This document shows, piece after piece, positions 7,775 to 15,520 of a stretch of DNA of 21,169 nucleotides. A program made the position numbers and the translations under genes. Below the pieces are notes generated by a model. The model did no database searches. It worked only from the letters and a program-made list of their open reading frames with translations, and was not told where the DNA came from. The stretch lies in assembly GCA_022710165.1 (NCBI GenBank), contig JAKLHL010000005.1, forward strand, positions 1 through 21,169. The letters are read 5' to 3'. Source of the DNA: Bdellovibrionales bacterium. Lineage in GTDB: Bacteria; Bdellovibrionota; JAFGOL01. Position 1 is the stretch's first letter; every line of letters starts with the position of its first letter.

Positions 7775-8865
7775 AGGGCCTCCTTCACCGCTTTAACTAC
7801 TGTGTTTATATCTTCGTCCGTTAGAAATGGATGCATAGGAAGGCTCATTATCTCGTTAGCAACAGCTTCGCTAACTGGGTATTGTCCATTTTTTCCTCCA
7901 AGGTACTGATAACCTGGCTGCAAGTGGAGTGGGACTGGGTAATGTACCGCTGTCGGTATTCCTTTTTCAGTCAGTTTTTTTATCACTGCATCCCTGTTCT
8001 TTACTCTTATTGAATACTGGGCGTAGATGGATCTGTCTGTGTATGGAGCAAGGTATGGGGCTATCACTTCTGAACCCTTGAACGCTTCTGTATATTTAGC
8101 ACCTATTGCTTTCCTTTTTTCTGCTTCATCCTCGAAGTATTTGAACTTTGCAAGCATTATACCGGCCTGTAAAGTATCAAGCCTAAAATTAAGCCCAAGC
8201 ATTACATGGTTGTATCTTCCCTGCTGGCCGTGATTAGCTATGCATTTTATTTTTTCATAAATATCTTTGTTGCTGGTGAACATCATGCCGCCGTCCCCGT
8301 AACAGCCAAGAGGCTTTGACGGAAAGAACGACGTAGCAGAAACATCACTTAGTGCACAAGATCTTTTTCCCTTATATATTGCACCAAAGGACTGGCAGGC
8401 ATCTTCCATAACGAACAAGTTATGATTTTTTGCTATCCTGTTTATTTCGTCCATGTCAGCTGTCTGGCCATACAAAGAAACTGGGATTATACCTTTTGTG
8501 TTCTTTGTTATCTTAGCCTCTATCTTTGATGGATCTATGTTGTAAGTTCTTTCATCAATATCTACAAATACAGGCTTGGCGCCCAACATAAAGATAACTT
8601 CTACAGTTGCTGCAAAAGTAAAAGGTGTTGTTATTACCTCGTCCCCTGCTTTTATTCCGTAAGCCATCAATGGTATTAAAAGTGCATCTGTTCCAGTAGA
8701 ACATGCAACAGCATATTTAACGCCCAAATAAGAAGCTAAAGTATTTTCAAGTTCCGTTACATCCTTTCCGTTAATGAAAGTTGCATTGTTGATGTTATCC
8801 CATATCTTTTTGTCTATCTCCTCTTTGTAAAGCTTGTACTGTTTTTTTAGATCGATGTATTCCAA
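7771..8865 (-). CDS. WbpE/WlbC-type nucleotide-sugar aminotransferase (TTG start)
   Basis: The 364-residue DegT/DnrJ family protein has its PLP lysine at Lys184 in SFFPSKPLGCYGDGG and Asp155 in MEDACQSFGA. These motifs, with ADMDEINRIA, YAQYSIRV, TAVHYPVPLHLQP and EIMSLPMHPFL, closely match WbpE, which transaminates UDP-3-keto-GlcNAcA at C3. The partners WbpA, WbpB and WbpD are not in the window, so the substrate here is open. It is the second aminotransferase of the operon and is clearly different from LegC. The start is TTG at 8865-8863, because AGGAGG at 8877-8872 is spaced 6 nt from it and no better in-frame start is present. It could be the 3-amino-sugar branch of the same surface glycan. 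Confidence 0.88.
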   Translation of the reverse strand: MEYIDLKKQYKLYKEEIDKKIWDNINNATFINGKDVTELENTLASYLGVKYAVACSTGTDALLIPLMAYGIKAGDEVITTPFTFAATVEVIFMLGAKPVFVDIDERTYNIDPSKIEAKITKNTKGIIPVSLYGQTADMDEINRIAKNHNLFVMEDACQSFGAIYKGKRSCALSDVSATSFFPSKPLGCYGDGGMMFTSNKDIYEKIKCIANHGQQGRYNHVMLGLNFRLDTLQAGIMLAKFKYFEDEAEKRKAIGAKYTEAFKGSEVIAPYLAPYTDRSIYAQYSIRVKNRDAVIKKLTEKGIPTAVHYPVPLHLQPGYQYLGGKNGQYPVSEAVANEIMSLPMHPFLTDEDINTVVKAVKEAL

Positions 8866-8871
8866 TTTGAT

Positions 8872-8877
8872 CCTCCT
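8872..8877 (-). promoter_or_regulatory. Strong Shine-Dalgarno site supporting a TTG start
   Basis: AGGAGG is spaced 6 nt (ATCAAA) from TTG at 8865 and overlaps the stop codon (TAG, 8878-8876) of the regulator gene upstream. This suggests coupled translation. Confidence 0.75.
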
Positions 8878-9481
8878 ACCATTTGGTTTCTATGTTATTT
8901 TGAGGTATTCCCATGCTCTTTATTAATTGTTCCTTGGTCTCTATATCTTCAAGATAGTTTAAAAGAACCTTGTCTACTTTTTCCTGTTTAAAATACTCAG
9001 CAAGTTCAGATAATGGTCTAACTTTGTGCCCAAAAAAGAGTTCTTCTGGCAGAACGCCATCATCAAAAACCCCTAAGAGCTTTATTTTTGTCTCTCCAAG
9101 ATAAAGATGCATTATTTCTGCTATGTCACCACTACCAACAAAAACTACCGTTCTTACTTCTTCAAGTTTTAAACGAACTATCCTTGCCTCTACCGCCTGC
9201 TTTATCTTTTTATAGTGATCAAGACTGTTGGACATATATCTTGTTGTAAGCCTGTACTTTTCTGCCATGCCTTCCGCAGTAAGCATATACCTTACAGTAC
9301 TTGCCTTAACGTTACTTACCTTTACATAGCCCTTCTTTATAAGGTTCCTTAAGTAAGCGTTAAGCAAACCTATTGATATCCTAAGATTGTTTGAAAGTTC
9401 TGTTTGGGTAACACGGCCTTCCTGTTGTTCTATGATGTCTAGAATGCCGTGTTCAATTGCTATTTTTTTATCTTCTGTCAT
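8876..9481 (-). CDS. EPS-type MarR-like winged-helix regulator fused to a Rossmann-like domain
   Basis: The 201-residue protein has two parts. Residues about 8-100 form a winged helix of the kind found in EPS-associated MarR regulators: ILDIIEQQEG, then TQTELSNNLRISIGLLNAYLRNLIKKGYVKV, then LTAEGMAEKYRLTTRYM. Residues about 110-201 start with VVFVGSGDIAEI (112-123), a nucleotide-binding turn and helix, followed by GVFDDG and a C-terminal alpha/beta region resembling the N-terminal domains of PglD or CapD-like sugar enzymes. The second part could sense a nucleotide sugar or CoA compound. It is the first gene of the Leg operon, so self-regulation is likely. No clear Shine-Dalgarno precedes its ATG. 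The DNA-binding call is good; the ligand is unknown. Confidence 0.82.
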   Translation of the reverse strand: MTEDKKIAIEHGILDIIEQQEGRVTQTELSNNLRISIGLLNAYLRNLIKKGYVKVSNVKASTVRYMLTAEGMAEKYRLTTRYMSNSLDHYKKIKQAVEARIVRLKLEEVRTVVFVGSGDIAEIMHLYLGETKIKLLGVFDDGVLPEELFFGHKVRPLSELAEYFKQEKVDKVLLNYLEDIETKEQLIKSMGIPQNNIETKW

Positions 9482-9533
9482 TTGTTTTGAATGTTTGGCG
9501 TGCTACCGCCAGGGTAGGGCAAGTATTAAGCTG

Positions 9534-9562
9534 GTTTTACAGAGCTCTTTCATGATTGTCAA
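9534..9562 (-). promoter_or_regulatory. Sigma70-like promoter of the leg/surface-sugar operon
   Basis: Reading leftwards, a perfect -35 box TTGACA (9562-9557) is followed by a 17-nt spacer and TAAAAC (9539-9534) as -10. Transcription would begin near 9527, leaving a leader of about 45 nt before the regulator ATG at 9481. All ten downstream genes are adjacent or overlapping, and no other convincing promoter was found among them. Confidence 0.65.
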
Positions 9563-9583
9563 GGTATTTTCAAAACATGAAAG
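9547..9583. promoter_or_regulatory. Inverted repeat flanking the -35 box; candidate operator
   Basis: CTTTCATG (9547-9554) and CATGAAAG (9576-9583) form a perfect 8-bp inverted repeat separated by 21 bp, so the half-site centres lie 29 bp apart. The -35 TTGACA of the leftward promoter lies between the arms. A palindrome AGAGCTCT (9541-9548) adjoins the left arm. Binding of the dimeric winged-helix regulator encoded immediately downstream would block the promoter. A role in the rightward genes is also possible because they diverge from the same region. Confidence 0.5.
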
Positions 9584-9652
9584 TTATTGTTTTAATTAGA
9601 TTATTTTCACAAGGCGCTGCTAAAACAGCTCTGCTCTTGCAGATATGCATAT

Positions 9653-9657
9653 AAGGA
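9653..9657 (+). promoter_or_regulatory. Shine-Dalgarno of the GT2 gene
   Basis: AAGGA lies 6 nt before the ATG at 9664. It favours that start (MPHIMNK) over the in-frame ATG at 9676. No convincing rightward -35/-10 pair is seen upstream; TATAAG at 9650-9655 lacks a matching -35. Confidence 0.55.
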
Positions 9658-9663
9658 TATAGT

Positions 9664-10380
9664 ATGCCCCACATTATGAATAAGCTATTAGTAGCAATGC
9701 CAGTAATAAATGAAAAACCCAATCTTGAAGTGATGATCCCATCTTTATTGGTTTACCTTAAGAACAATGGCGGACTTTTAATAATAGATGACAATTCTAA
9801 TGATGGAACCTTGGAGTTCGTTCAGGAACTTCAAAAAAGACACCCCAACCTTTACTACATAAGGAACCCTAAAAAAGTAGGTCTTGGTAACGCATATAAG
9901 ATGGGAATGGATTTTGCCGTCCAGAATAATTACGAATGGTTCCAGCAAATGGATGCAGACAGGTCCCATCGAATAGATGATCTTGCTAAATTCGACGAAG
10001 CAGAAAATAAGAGTGACATGGTGGTGGGCTCACGCTACGTTAAAGGCGGGGCTGTTGTTAACTGGCCTTTATCAAGAAGGATACTAAGCAGGGGCGGAAG
10101 CCTTTATTCAAAGATAATACTTTGGTGTCCAGTGAATGATCTTACTGGAGGTTTTAACAGGACCAAAACCTCTGTACTAAAAGCAATCCAGTATAAAGAT
10201 ATAAGAACTACAGGATATGCATTCCAGATAGAATTAAAATACCGTGTTCATAAAAAAGGATTTAAAATAACAGAGGTACCAATAACTTTCTCTGACAGGA
10301 CTCAAGGTAAAACAAAAATGAGTAAAGCAATAATACTTGAGGCAATATGGAAAGTTTGGTCACTAAGGTTCACATGCTAA
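9664..10380 (+). CDS. GT2 family glycosyltransferase, dolichyl/polyprenyl-phosphate sugar synthase type
   Basis: This 238-residue GT-A enzyme resembles DPM1-like polyprenyl-phosphate mannose or glucose synthases. It shows VAMPVINEKPNLE at the start, IIDDNSNDGT at 40-49, the metal-binding DAD (Asp97, Asp99) in QQMDADRSH, VVGSRYVKGGAVVNWP, DLTGGFNRT and the long conserved end TGYAFQIELKYRVHKKGF with FSDRTQGKTKMS. The usual DADLSH motif reads DADRSH here, a small oddity. There are no C-terminal membrane helices, so it is the short soluble or peripheral form. It would load one sugar onto undecaprenyl phosphate for the next gene's product to use outside the membrane. Its stop overlaps the ATG at 10374 of that gene. 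Confidence 0.9.
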   Translation: MPHIMNKLLVAMPVINEKPNLEVMIPSLLVYLKNNGGLLIIDDNSNDGTLEFVQELQKRHPNLYYIRNPKKVGLGNAYKMGMDFAVQNNYEWFQQMDADRSHRIDDLAKFDEAENKSDMVVGSRYVKGGAVVNWPLSRRILSRGGSLYSKIILWCPVNDLTGGFNRTKTSVLKAIQYKDIRTTGYAFQIELKYRVHKKGFKITEVPITFSDRTQGKTKMSKAIILEAIWKVWSLRFTC

Positions 10381-11762
10381 TATTCTCTTTTTCTTTGTAC
10401 TGTTTTTTAGTTCTGGTGCGCGCACTTTCTATGGACATGTTCTTTGACGGCGTTATTTATGCATCTATTTCTCAGAACCTGGCGCTCGGTAAAGGAAGTT
10501 TCTGGCATCTTTACTACACAGACCAGTTCTTAAACCCCTTCTATGAGCACCCGCCTTTTGCAATGTGGCTTCAATCAATAGCGTTCAAAATATTTGGCAG
10601 TTCCTGGAGAATAGAACTTATTTATGGTCTTATCTGCGGACTTATCACTTTGTTTTTTGCAAAAAAGATCTACGAACAGTTCAGCAAAAAAGAATTTTCT
10701 TGGTGGCCGATAGTACTTTTTATAAGCATCCCTACAGTTACCTGGACCTTTGCGAACAACTTACTCGAGAATACTTTAATAGTATTTAGCACTGCCACCA
10801 TCTACTATGCAATAAAAGCCCTAAAGACCGACGTAAAGATCCATAGCTACCTTTACTCTGCTCTTTGCGGGGTCTTGATATTCTTTGGACTCATTACAAA
10901 AGGGCTCCCCTCACTTTTCCCGCTTGCTGTACCTTTTATTTGGATGGCTGTTTATTGGGGAAAAGAGGAAAAGACCAAGAACACGGTCAGTTGTTTTTCT
11001 AGGATGATACTTTATTTATTCTTTGTATTGATACTTGTTAACGTGTTCAGCGGAGGAGAACTTTATAACTTCTTTAAAACGTACTTTAATGAACAGGTCG
11101 TAAAAAGTATAAAAGGCCAAAGGGAAGAGATAAAACATTTTTATCTATTGTACAGATTCATCGGAGAGATAATAGTCCCTGTAGCCATCACAGCTGTAGT
11201 GTATGCCGTGTTAAAGTTCAAAAAGATAAGGTCACAAAAAGATCCTGAGCAGACAAGGACAGCGTTATTGTTCCTTTTAATTGCATTAAGCGCGAGCCTG
11301 CCGATGTTCTTTATACCAAAGCAAAGGATATGGTATCTTTTCCCAAGCTTTATTTTTTATGCAATGGCCATAGCAAAGTTCAGCGAGCATAAAATATCAG
11401 CAATAAGACCTTATAGGTTCTTTACCTATTCCGGCGTTGCTCTTTTAGTGGCAGGACTTTTATGCCTGACCATTTTTGGAGGCACAAACTTTAAGCGCGA
11501 TAAGGAGCTTTACAATGACATCATCTCGCAAAGGCATTTAATACCTGCAAGGTCTGTTGTTTATGCTTGTCCCAAAGAACTCTCGACCAGCTGGGACGTA
11601 ACAGCCTATCTTGAAAGATTCTGCCTATCAAGCATGACCGATAAAAAAGAGCTTTCAACGGGATTAATGATAGTAGATAGGACCAAAAGAGAAGCTTGTG
11701 CCATCCCTAAAAAAGCAGAATTAATAAATAAAGACCCTGTGAGGTATGAACTCTACAGATGA
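10374..11762 (+). CDS. PMT/ArnT-like GT-C glycosyltransferase, polytopic membrane protein
   Basis: The protein has about 462 residues with roughly ten hydrophobic helices. The first outside loop contains MFFDGVIYASISQNLALGKG, with the acidic residue used by PMT/ArnT enzymes, and YEHPPFAMWLQ, matching the family's xPP(L/F)xxW block. LLENTLIVFSTATIYYAIKA follows in the place of the second acidic loop. Such enzymes transfer a sugar from a polyprenyl-phosphate carrier to lipid A, protein or glycan. The preceding gene probably makes the donor. Two starts are possible: ATG 10374, with AAGG 5 nt upstream and the first helix at once (preferred), and ATG 10347, with GAGG 4 nt upstream, giving 471 residues. 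The end overlaps the next gene as ATGA. The acceptor is unknown. Confidence 0.82.
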   Translation: MLIFSFSLYCFLVLVRALSMDMFFDGVIYASISQNLALGKGSFWHLYYTDQFLNPFYEHPPFAMWLQSIAFKIFGSSWRIELIYGLICGLITLFFAKKIYEQFSKKEFSWWPIVLFISIPTVTWTFANNLLENTLIVFSTATIYYAIKALKTDVKIHSYLYSALCGVLIFFGLITKGLPSLFPLAVPFIWMAVYWGKEEKTKNTVSCFSRMILYLFFVLILVNVFSGGELYNFFKTYFNEQVVKSIKGQREEIKHFYLLYRFIGEIIVPVAITAVVYAVLKFKKIRSQKDPEQTRTALLFLLIALSASLPMFFIPKQRIWYLFPSFIFYAMAIAKFSEHKISAIRPYRFFTYSGVALLVAGLLCLTIFGGTNFKRDKELYNDIISQRHLIPARSVVYACPKELSTSWDVTAYLERFCLSSMTDKKELSTGLMIVDRTKREACAIPKKAELINKDPVRYELYR

Positions 11763-13027
11763 AACGTATCTTATATTTTTTAATACCTGTTTTTTATGTT
11801 CTTCACTTCCTAAGCCTTATGATATCAATGGCCGGAATGGAGTTCTTTGGCTGGGGAGGGCTTTTACTTGTCGTTATAGCTGAGATCTACGAGCGTACTG
11901 TTAACAAGAAAACGCTGTTCGTGTCACACCCTTTCAATAAGTACGTCATAATATTCGGGCTTGCACTAACTATATCCGTGTTGTTCTCTCCATATTTGTC
12001 AGAGACCGATAAACCCTGGCATTTTTATCTTGGAAGACTTAGATACTTACTCTTGTTCTTTTTCCACACCACAGTCTTAACATACTTTGTAGACATTAAG
12101 AGACTTTTAAAGTGGCTCCCTGCTTTTATGTTGCCGATCCTGCTCCTCTATATATTTGAATCTTCGTCTGGAACAAAGATATTCAAAGGAGATTTTATAA
12201 TAAAATATTGGGACTTCGCCAATGGCGTTGTAGGGTACTTCGTTCACTACATCGAATATGCCACGATATTCGAGATGTTCCTGTTCTTATTAATACCCTT
12301 GCTGTTCTTTAGTGGGTATGGCAAAAAATATAAAGCATTCCTTTTCGTTACAATATTGGTGCTTCTGTTTAGCCTGGCCGTAAGTGGTACCAGGGCATTT
12401 TTTGTAGCTTTGCCTGTGGGACTTTTGGCCCAGGCGATATTCAGCAAGAGTAAGAAACCTTTCCTGGTTATAATAGCATCTATACTCGTTGTTTCTTTTG
12501 TCGCATATAAAAGCAACAGGACCCTCCGCTCGAAAGTGACCATGACAGTATCAAATATACAAAAAGCAGGAGACCCATATAGATACAACCTTTGGAAAGC
12601 TCACTTTTTAATGTTCAAAGATCACAAAATAACGGGTAGTGGTTATTATGTTGCCACGGACCCAAAATTCATAGAACCTTACTATAAAAAGCTGAATATC
12701 GAGGAAAAAGACGCATATAAAGGCCTTACCCATGCCCACAACAATTATCTAGATATACTATCAGGTACCGGCCTAATAGGTTTTATAAGTTTCATCCTCT
12801 TTATCTTTATGCTCTTAAAATACATATTCAGCGCAAGAAGAATGGCGATAAAGAACTGGCTCGAATACGAGGAGCTTTTATCTTTGGGGCTTATAGGCGT
12901 AATGGCATGTCTGCTTACCAACATGATGATAGACACTAGTCTTCAGATGATAAAGGTATGTTACAATTTCATGTTCATTACAGGTATAGCTATATATTTG
13001 CACAACAAGTTAAGAAAACTATCTTAG
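11759..13027 (+). CDS. O-antigen ligase/polymerase-like (WaaL/Wzy_C family) membrane protein
   Basis: The 422-residue protein has about ten to twelve membrane helices and one large outer loop (about 255-330). The Wzy_C-type signature is present: AVSGTRAFF (Arg212), GDPYRYNLWKAHFLMFKDHK before GSGYYVAT, and THAHNNYLDILSGTGLIG with His325 and His327. WaaL joins undecaprenyl-linked O-chains to lipid A core; Wzy polymerases share this fold, and the sequence alone does not separate them. It is the last gene of a three-gene unit with the lipid-linked sugar synthase and the GT-C enzyme, fitting assembly or transfer of a surface polysaccharide. Its TAG stop (13025-13027) overlaps the TAA stop of the converging ispA, and no terminator hairpin separates them. 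Confidence 0.85.
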   Translation: MKRILYFLIPVFYVLHFLSLMISMAGMEFFGWGGLLLVVIAEIYERTVNKKTLFVSHPFNKYVIIFGLALTISVLFSPYLSETDKPWHFYLGRLRYLLLFFFHTTVLTYFVDIKRLLKWLPAFMLPILLLYIFESSSGTKIFKGDFIIKYWDFANGVVGYFVHYIEYATIFEMFLFLLIPLLFFSGYGKKYKAFLFVTILVLLFSLAVSGTRAFFVALPVGLLAQAIFSKSKKPFLVIIASILVVSFVAYKSNRTLRSKVTMTVSNIQKAGDPYRYNLWKAHFLMFKDHKITGSGYYVATDPKFIEPYYKKLNIEEKDAYKGLTHAHNNYLDILSGTGLIGFISFILFIFMLLKYIFSARRMAIKNWLEYEELLSLGLIGVMACLLTNMMIDTSLQMIKVCYNFMFITGIAIYLHNKLRKLS

Positions 13028-13932
13028 TGCGATCTTTTTATTATATAGTCGGCAATGCTTATTAAAGGCTGAGCAAATTCTCCATATCTTAGGACTGCTG
13101 TTTTTGCTTTCTCAACTTCCCTCTTGGCAAGGTCCTTTGTGCCGTCAACACCGAGCAGGTCAACAAAGGTCTTTTTGTTGTTCTTTTCGTCTATATGGGC
13201 AGACTTTCCAAGTTCTTCTTTTGTGGCTGTCACTCCAAGCACATCGTCTACCATCTGGAACGCAACGCCTATTGCCTTGCCGTATTCTTCTAAAGACTTA
13301 ATGTCGTCCACATTGCCGTAAAGGATGGCAGGGCTTGCAACGCTTGCCTTTATGAGCTCCCCTGTTTTGCAATAAGAGGTCTTGTAAAGATACTCAAGGT
13401 CTGGTGTAACACCATGCACAGTATCGTTCTCTATATCAAGCACCTGCCCACCTACCATGCCGTTCATCCCTGAAGCCTTGGATATATACCTTATTACCTC
13501 TATCACCTTTTCTGCACTATGATGCTGGCTTAATCTGCAAAGCACTCTAAAAGCCTCTGTCAAGAGTGCGTCCCCTGCAAGTATGGCTACCGCATCGCCG
13601 TAGACCTTGTGATTGGTTGGCTTTCCACGTCTTAGATCGTCATTATCCATAGCGGGTAGATCATCGTGTATCAAACTATAGGTGTGTATCATCTCCATCG
13701 CACACACAAGAGGCATTACCTCGTGGTAAGCAGAGCCGTCCTTTACATCCTCTTTCAAGAGCATGTCCCTGGAGGCCATTACAAGTATAGGCCTTATTCT
13801 TTTACCGCCGGCCTTAAGGCTGTAGTTCATGGAGCTTAAAAGACTGTGTGAGGTGCCGTTGCTTAAAAGAGTATCTAGTACACTTTCAACTATAGAGCCC
13901 TTGTTCTTTAAATATCCTTTTAGGTCAAACAT
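13024..13932 (-). CDS. ispA: Polyprenyl synthetase: farnesyl/geranylgeranyl diphosphate synthase (IspA type)
   Basis: This 302-residue trans-prenyl synthase shows GGKRIRP (42-48), the first Asp-rich motif DDLPAMDND (90-98) followed by DLRRGKPTNH, GDALLTEAF and GQVLDIEND. The second motif reads DDVLG (229-233), where DDxxD is usual, followed by GKSAHIDEKNNKKTF. The residues before the first motif (TYSLIH) are like E. coli IspA, suggesting C15 farnesyl diphosphate, though C20 cannot be excluded. The product feeds undecaprenyl phosphate used by the Mur and surface-glycan genes nearby. No Shine-Dalgarno is seen. A TATTAT box sits only 6 nt before the ATG, which would fit leaderless transcription, but this is weak. 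The 3' end overlaps the WaaL-like gene. Confidence 0.92.
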   Translation of the reverse strand: MFDLKGYLKNKGSIVESVLDTLLSNGTSHSLLSSMNYSLKAGGKRIRPILVMASRDMLLKEDVKDGSAYHEVMPLVCAMEMIHTYSLIHDDLPAMDNDDLRRGKPTNHKVYGDAVAILAGDALLTEAFRVLCRLSQHHSAEKVIEVIRYISKASGMNGMVGGQVLDIENDTVHGVTPDLEYLYKTSYCKTGELIKASVASPAILYGNVDDIKSLEEYGKAIGVAFQMVDDVLGVTATKEELGKSAHIDEKNNKKTFVDLLGVDGTKDLAKREVEKAKTAVLRYGEFAQPLISIADYIIKRSH

Positions 13933-13984
13933 GCCGACATAATAGCTAAAAAACCGACTAATTGGAACTAAAAATAACGATGTT

Positions 13985-14014
13985 TTGAACGGGCTTTAAC
14001 TTGCTATTTATACT
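13985..14014 (+). promoter_or_regulatory. Possible promoter of the comM operon
   Basis: TTGAAC (13985-13990) and TATACT (14009-14014) are spaced 18 nt in the 100-bp gap between the diverging ispA and comM. The predicted start near 14021 would trim the AGAGGT ribosome site (14019-14024), so the assignment is tentative. Confidence 0.35.
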
Positions 14015-14032
14015 ACCTAGAGGTCCTTAAAC

Positions 14033-15520
14033 TTGTACGCATACATACACACGGCAAATATTGACCACCTTAGTGCTGAATGCATAAAAGTAGAGGCTGT
14101 GTCCTATAATGGGCTCCCCGGGATAAAGATAACCGGGCTGCCAGACCCGGTTGTAAAAGAAAGTTTTCACAGGGTATCTTGTGCTTTTAGGGCATCGAAC
14201 ATTGATATGCCGCTTAAAAGGTTCGTCATAAATTTTATCCCGGCGGATATCCCTAAAAAAGGTTCGGGTCTTGATCTTGCAATTGCAGCAGTACTTTTAA
14301 AAGCCATCGGGGTAATACCAGAAGGTTCATTAAAAGACACTTTGGTGTTTGGGGAACTCTCCCTTACTGGAGAGATACGCCCCGTAAAAGGGGTCTTGGC
14401 AGTGCTTAATTCTGCAAGCAAAGATTTTAACAACATCATCATACCGTATCAAAACTCCAGCGAGGGATATTTTTTTAAGGATAAAGCTACTCCTATAAAA
14501 CATTTAAAGGACCTTATAAAGATAGCTCAGGGTTGTTTTGAGCCGTACAGCCAAGTGGGACTTACTGAAGTCCAAGCACCATCGAACAGCATCCCTGATT
14601 TTGGCGACGTTCTTGGTCAGCCCATAGCTTTGCGCTGTTCAATGATAAGTGCCGTCGGCAAACACCACATGCTTTTAATAGGAAGCCCTGGCTGTGGAAA
14701 GACCATGATAGGAGAAAGGATACCCAGCATAATGCCTCTGTTGAACGAGAATGAGAAAATGGAAGTTAACAGCATTTATTCAATATCAGGCTTGTTGAAC
14801 GAACAAACACCATTAATTAACATAAGACCATTTAGATCACCCCACCATAGCTCAACTGATTCTGCTCTTATAGGCGGTGCAAGGGTTGGAGAGATAAGTC
14901 TTGCACACAAAGGGGTGCTTTTTCTGGACGAGCTAAGCGAGTTTAAGCACAACGTCTTAAACGCCCTCAGGGAACCACTGGAAAAAGGCTACATAAACAT
15001 ATCAAGGGCCTCTTACTTTCATACACTGCCGGCCGATTTTTTACTGATAGCCGCATCTAACCCCTGCAACTGCGGGAACATATTAAAACAGGATGGTTCT
15101 TGTAAATGTACAGAACAAAGCCTGCAAAGATTTAAGCGCCGTCTTAATGGCCCCTTAATGGACAGGTTCGATATAAAGCTGGTGATGAACGCTCCAAGGA
15201 TATCCATGAGCGAGCTGTCTAAACTAAGTCATCAAGACCACGACTCAAGCAAAATGAAAACAAAGGTAATGGAGGCCATAAATTTTAGGCAAGAGCTCAC
15301 GTCCAAAGGTTCAAGGATAAAGATAACAGACAAGGCAAGGGCCATCATGGACCGTCATATAAACAACAACATTGCAAGCATTAGGTCTATAAAAAAAGCA
15401 ATTACAGTCTCTAAGACCATAGCATGCCTGGAACAAAAGGACCTGGTCTGTGAAGAACATATCCTTGAAAGTCTTTCTTACACCAAACCTCTTTTATATG
15501 AAACGGGCGGGCAAAGATGA
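14033..15520 (+). CDS. comM: ComM/YifB family AAA+ ATPase (magnesium-chelatase-like; TTG start)
   Basis: The 495-residue protein has an N-terminal Lon-protease-like domain (about 5-165, GLPGIKITGLPDPVVKES, KKGSGLDLAIA, GELSLTGEIRPVKG) and an AAA+ domain with Walker A GSPGCGKT (217-224), Walker B VLFLDE (295-300), sensor ASNPCNCG (341-348) and GPLMDRFDI. ComM is a hexameric helicase that promotes branch migration of incoming DNA during natural transformation. The family is also widespread in species not shown to be competent. The start is TTG: AGAGGT lies 8 nt upstream, the N-terminal fold would be cut by the next ATG, and no ATG lies upstream in frame. It overlaps the TadBC-like gene as ATGA, so the two are very likely one operon. 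Confidence 0.92.
   Translation: MYAYIHTANIDHLSAECIKVEAVSYNGLPGIKITGLPDPVVKESFHRVSCAFRASNIDMPLKRFVINFIPADIPKKGSGLDLAIAAVLLKAIGVIPEGSLKDTLVFGELSLTGEIRPVKGVLAVLNSASKDFNNIIIPYQNSSEGYFFKDKATPIKHLKDLIKIAQGCFEPYSQVGLTEVQAPSNSIPDFGDVLGQPIALRCSMISAVGKHHMLLIGSPGCGKTMIGERIPSIMPLLNENEKMEVNSIYSISGLLNEQTPLINIRPFRSPHHSSTDSALIGGARVGEISLAHKGVLFLDELSEFKHNVLNALREPLEKGYINISRASYFHTLPADFLLIAASNPCNCGNILKQDGSCKCTEQSLQRFKRRLNGPLMDRFDIKLVMNAPRISMSELSKLSHQDHDSSKMKTKVMEAINFRQELTSKGSRIKITDKARAIMDRHINNNIASIRSIKKAITVSKTIACLEQKDLVCEEHILESLSYTKPLLYETGGQR

Noticed and set aside
9616..9629. Small hairpin GCTG-CTAAAA-CAGC in the divergent region.
   Set aside because: A 4-bp stem is too short to support an operator or attenuator claim and it does not align with a promoter.
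9590..9663. A rightward promoter for the GT2 gene.
   Set aside because: TATAAG and TAGTAT occur, but no acceptable -35 stands at 16-18 nt without placing the start inside the coding region.
13021..13060. Possible rho-independent terminator between the WaaL-like gene and ispA (a TTTTTATTATATA run is present).
   Set aside because: No GC-rich stem precedes the T run, and the run lies within the ispA coding sequence.
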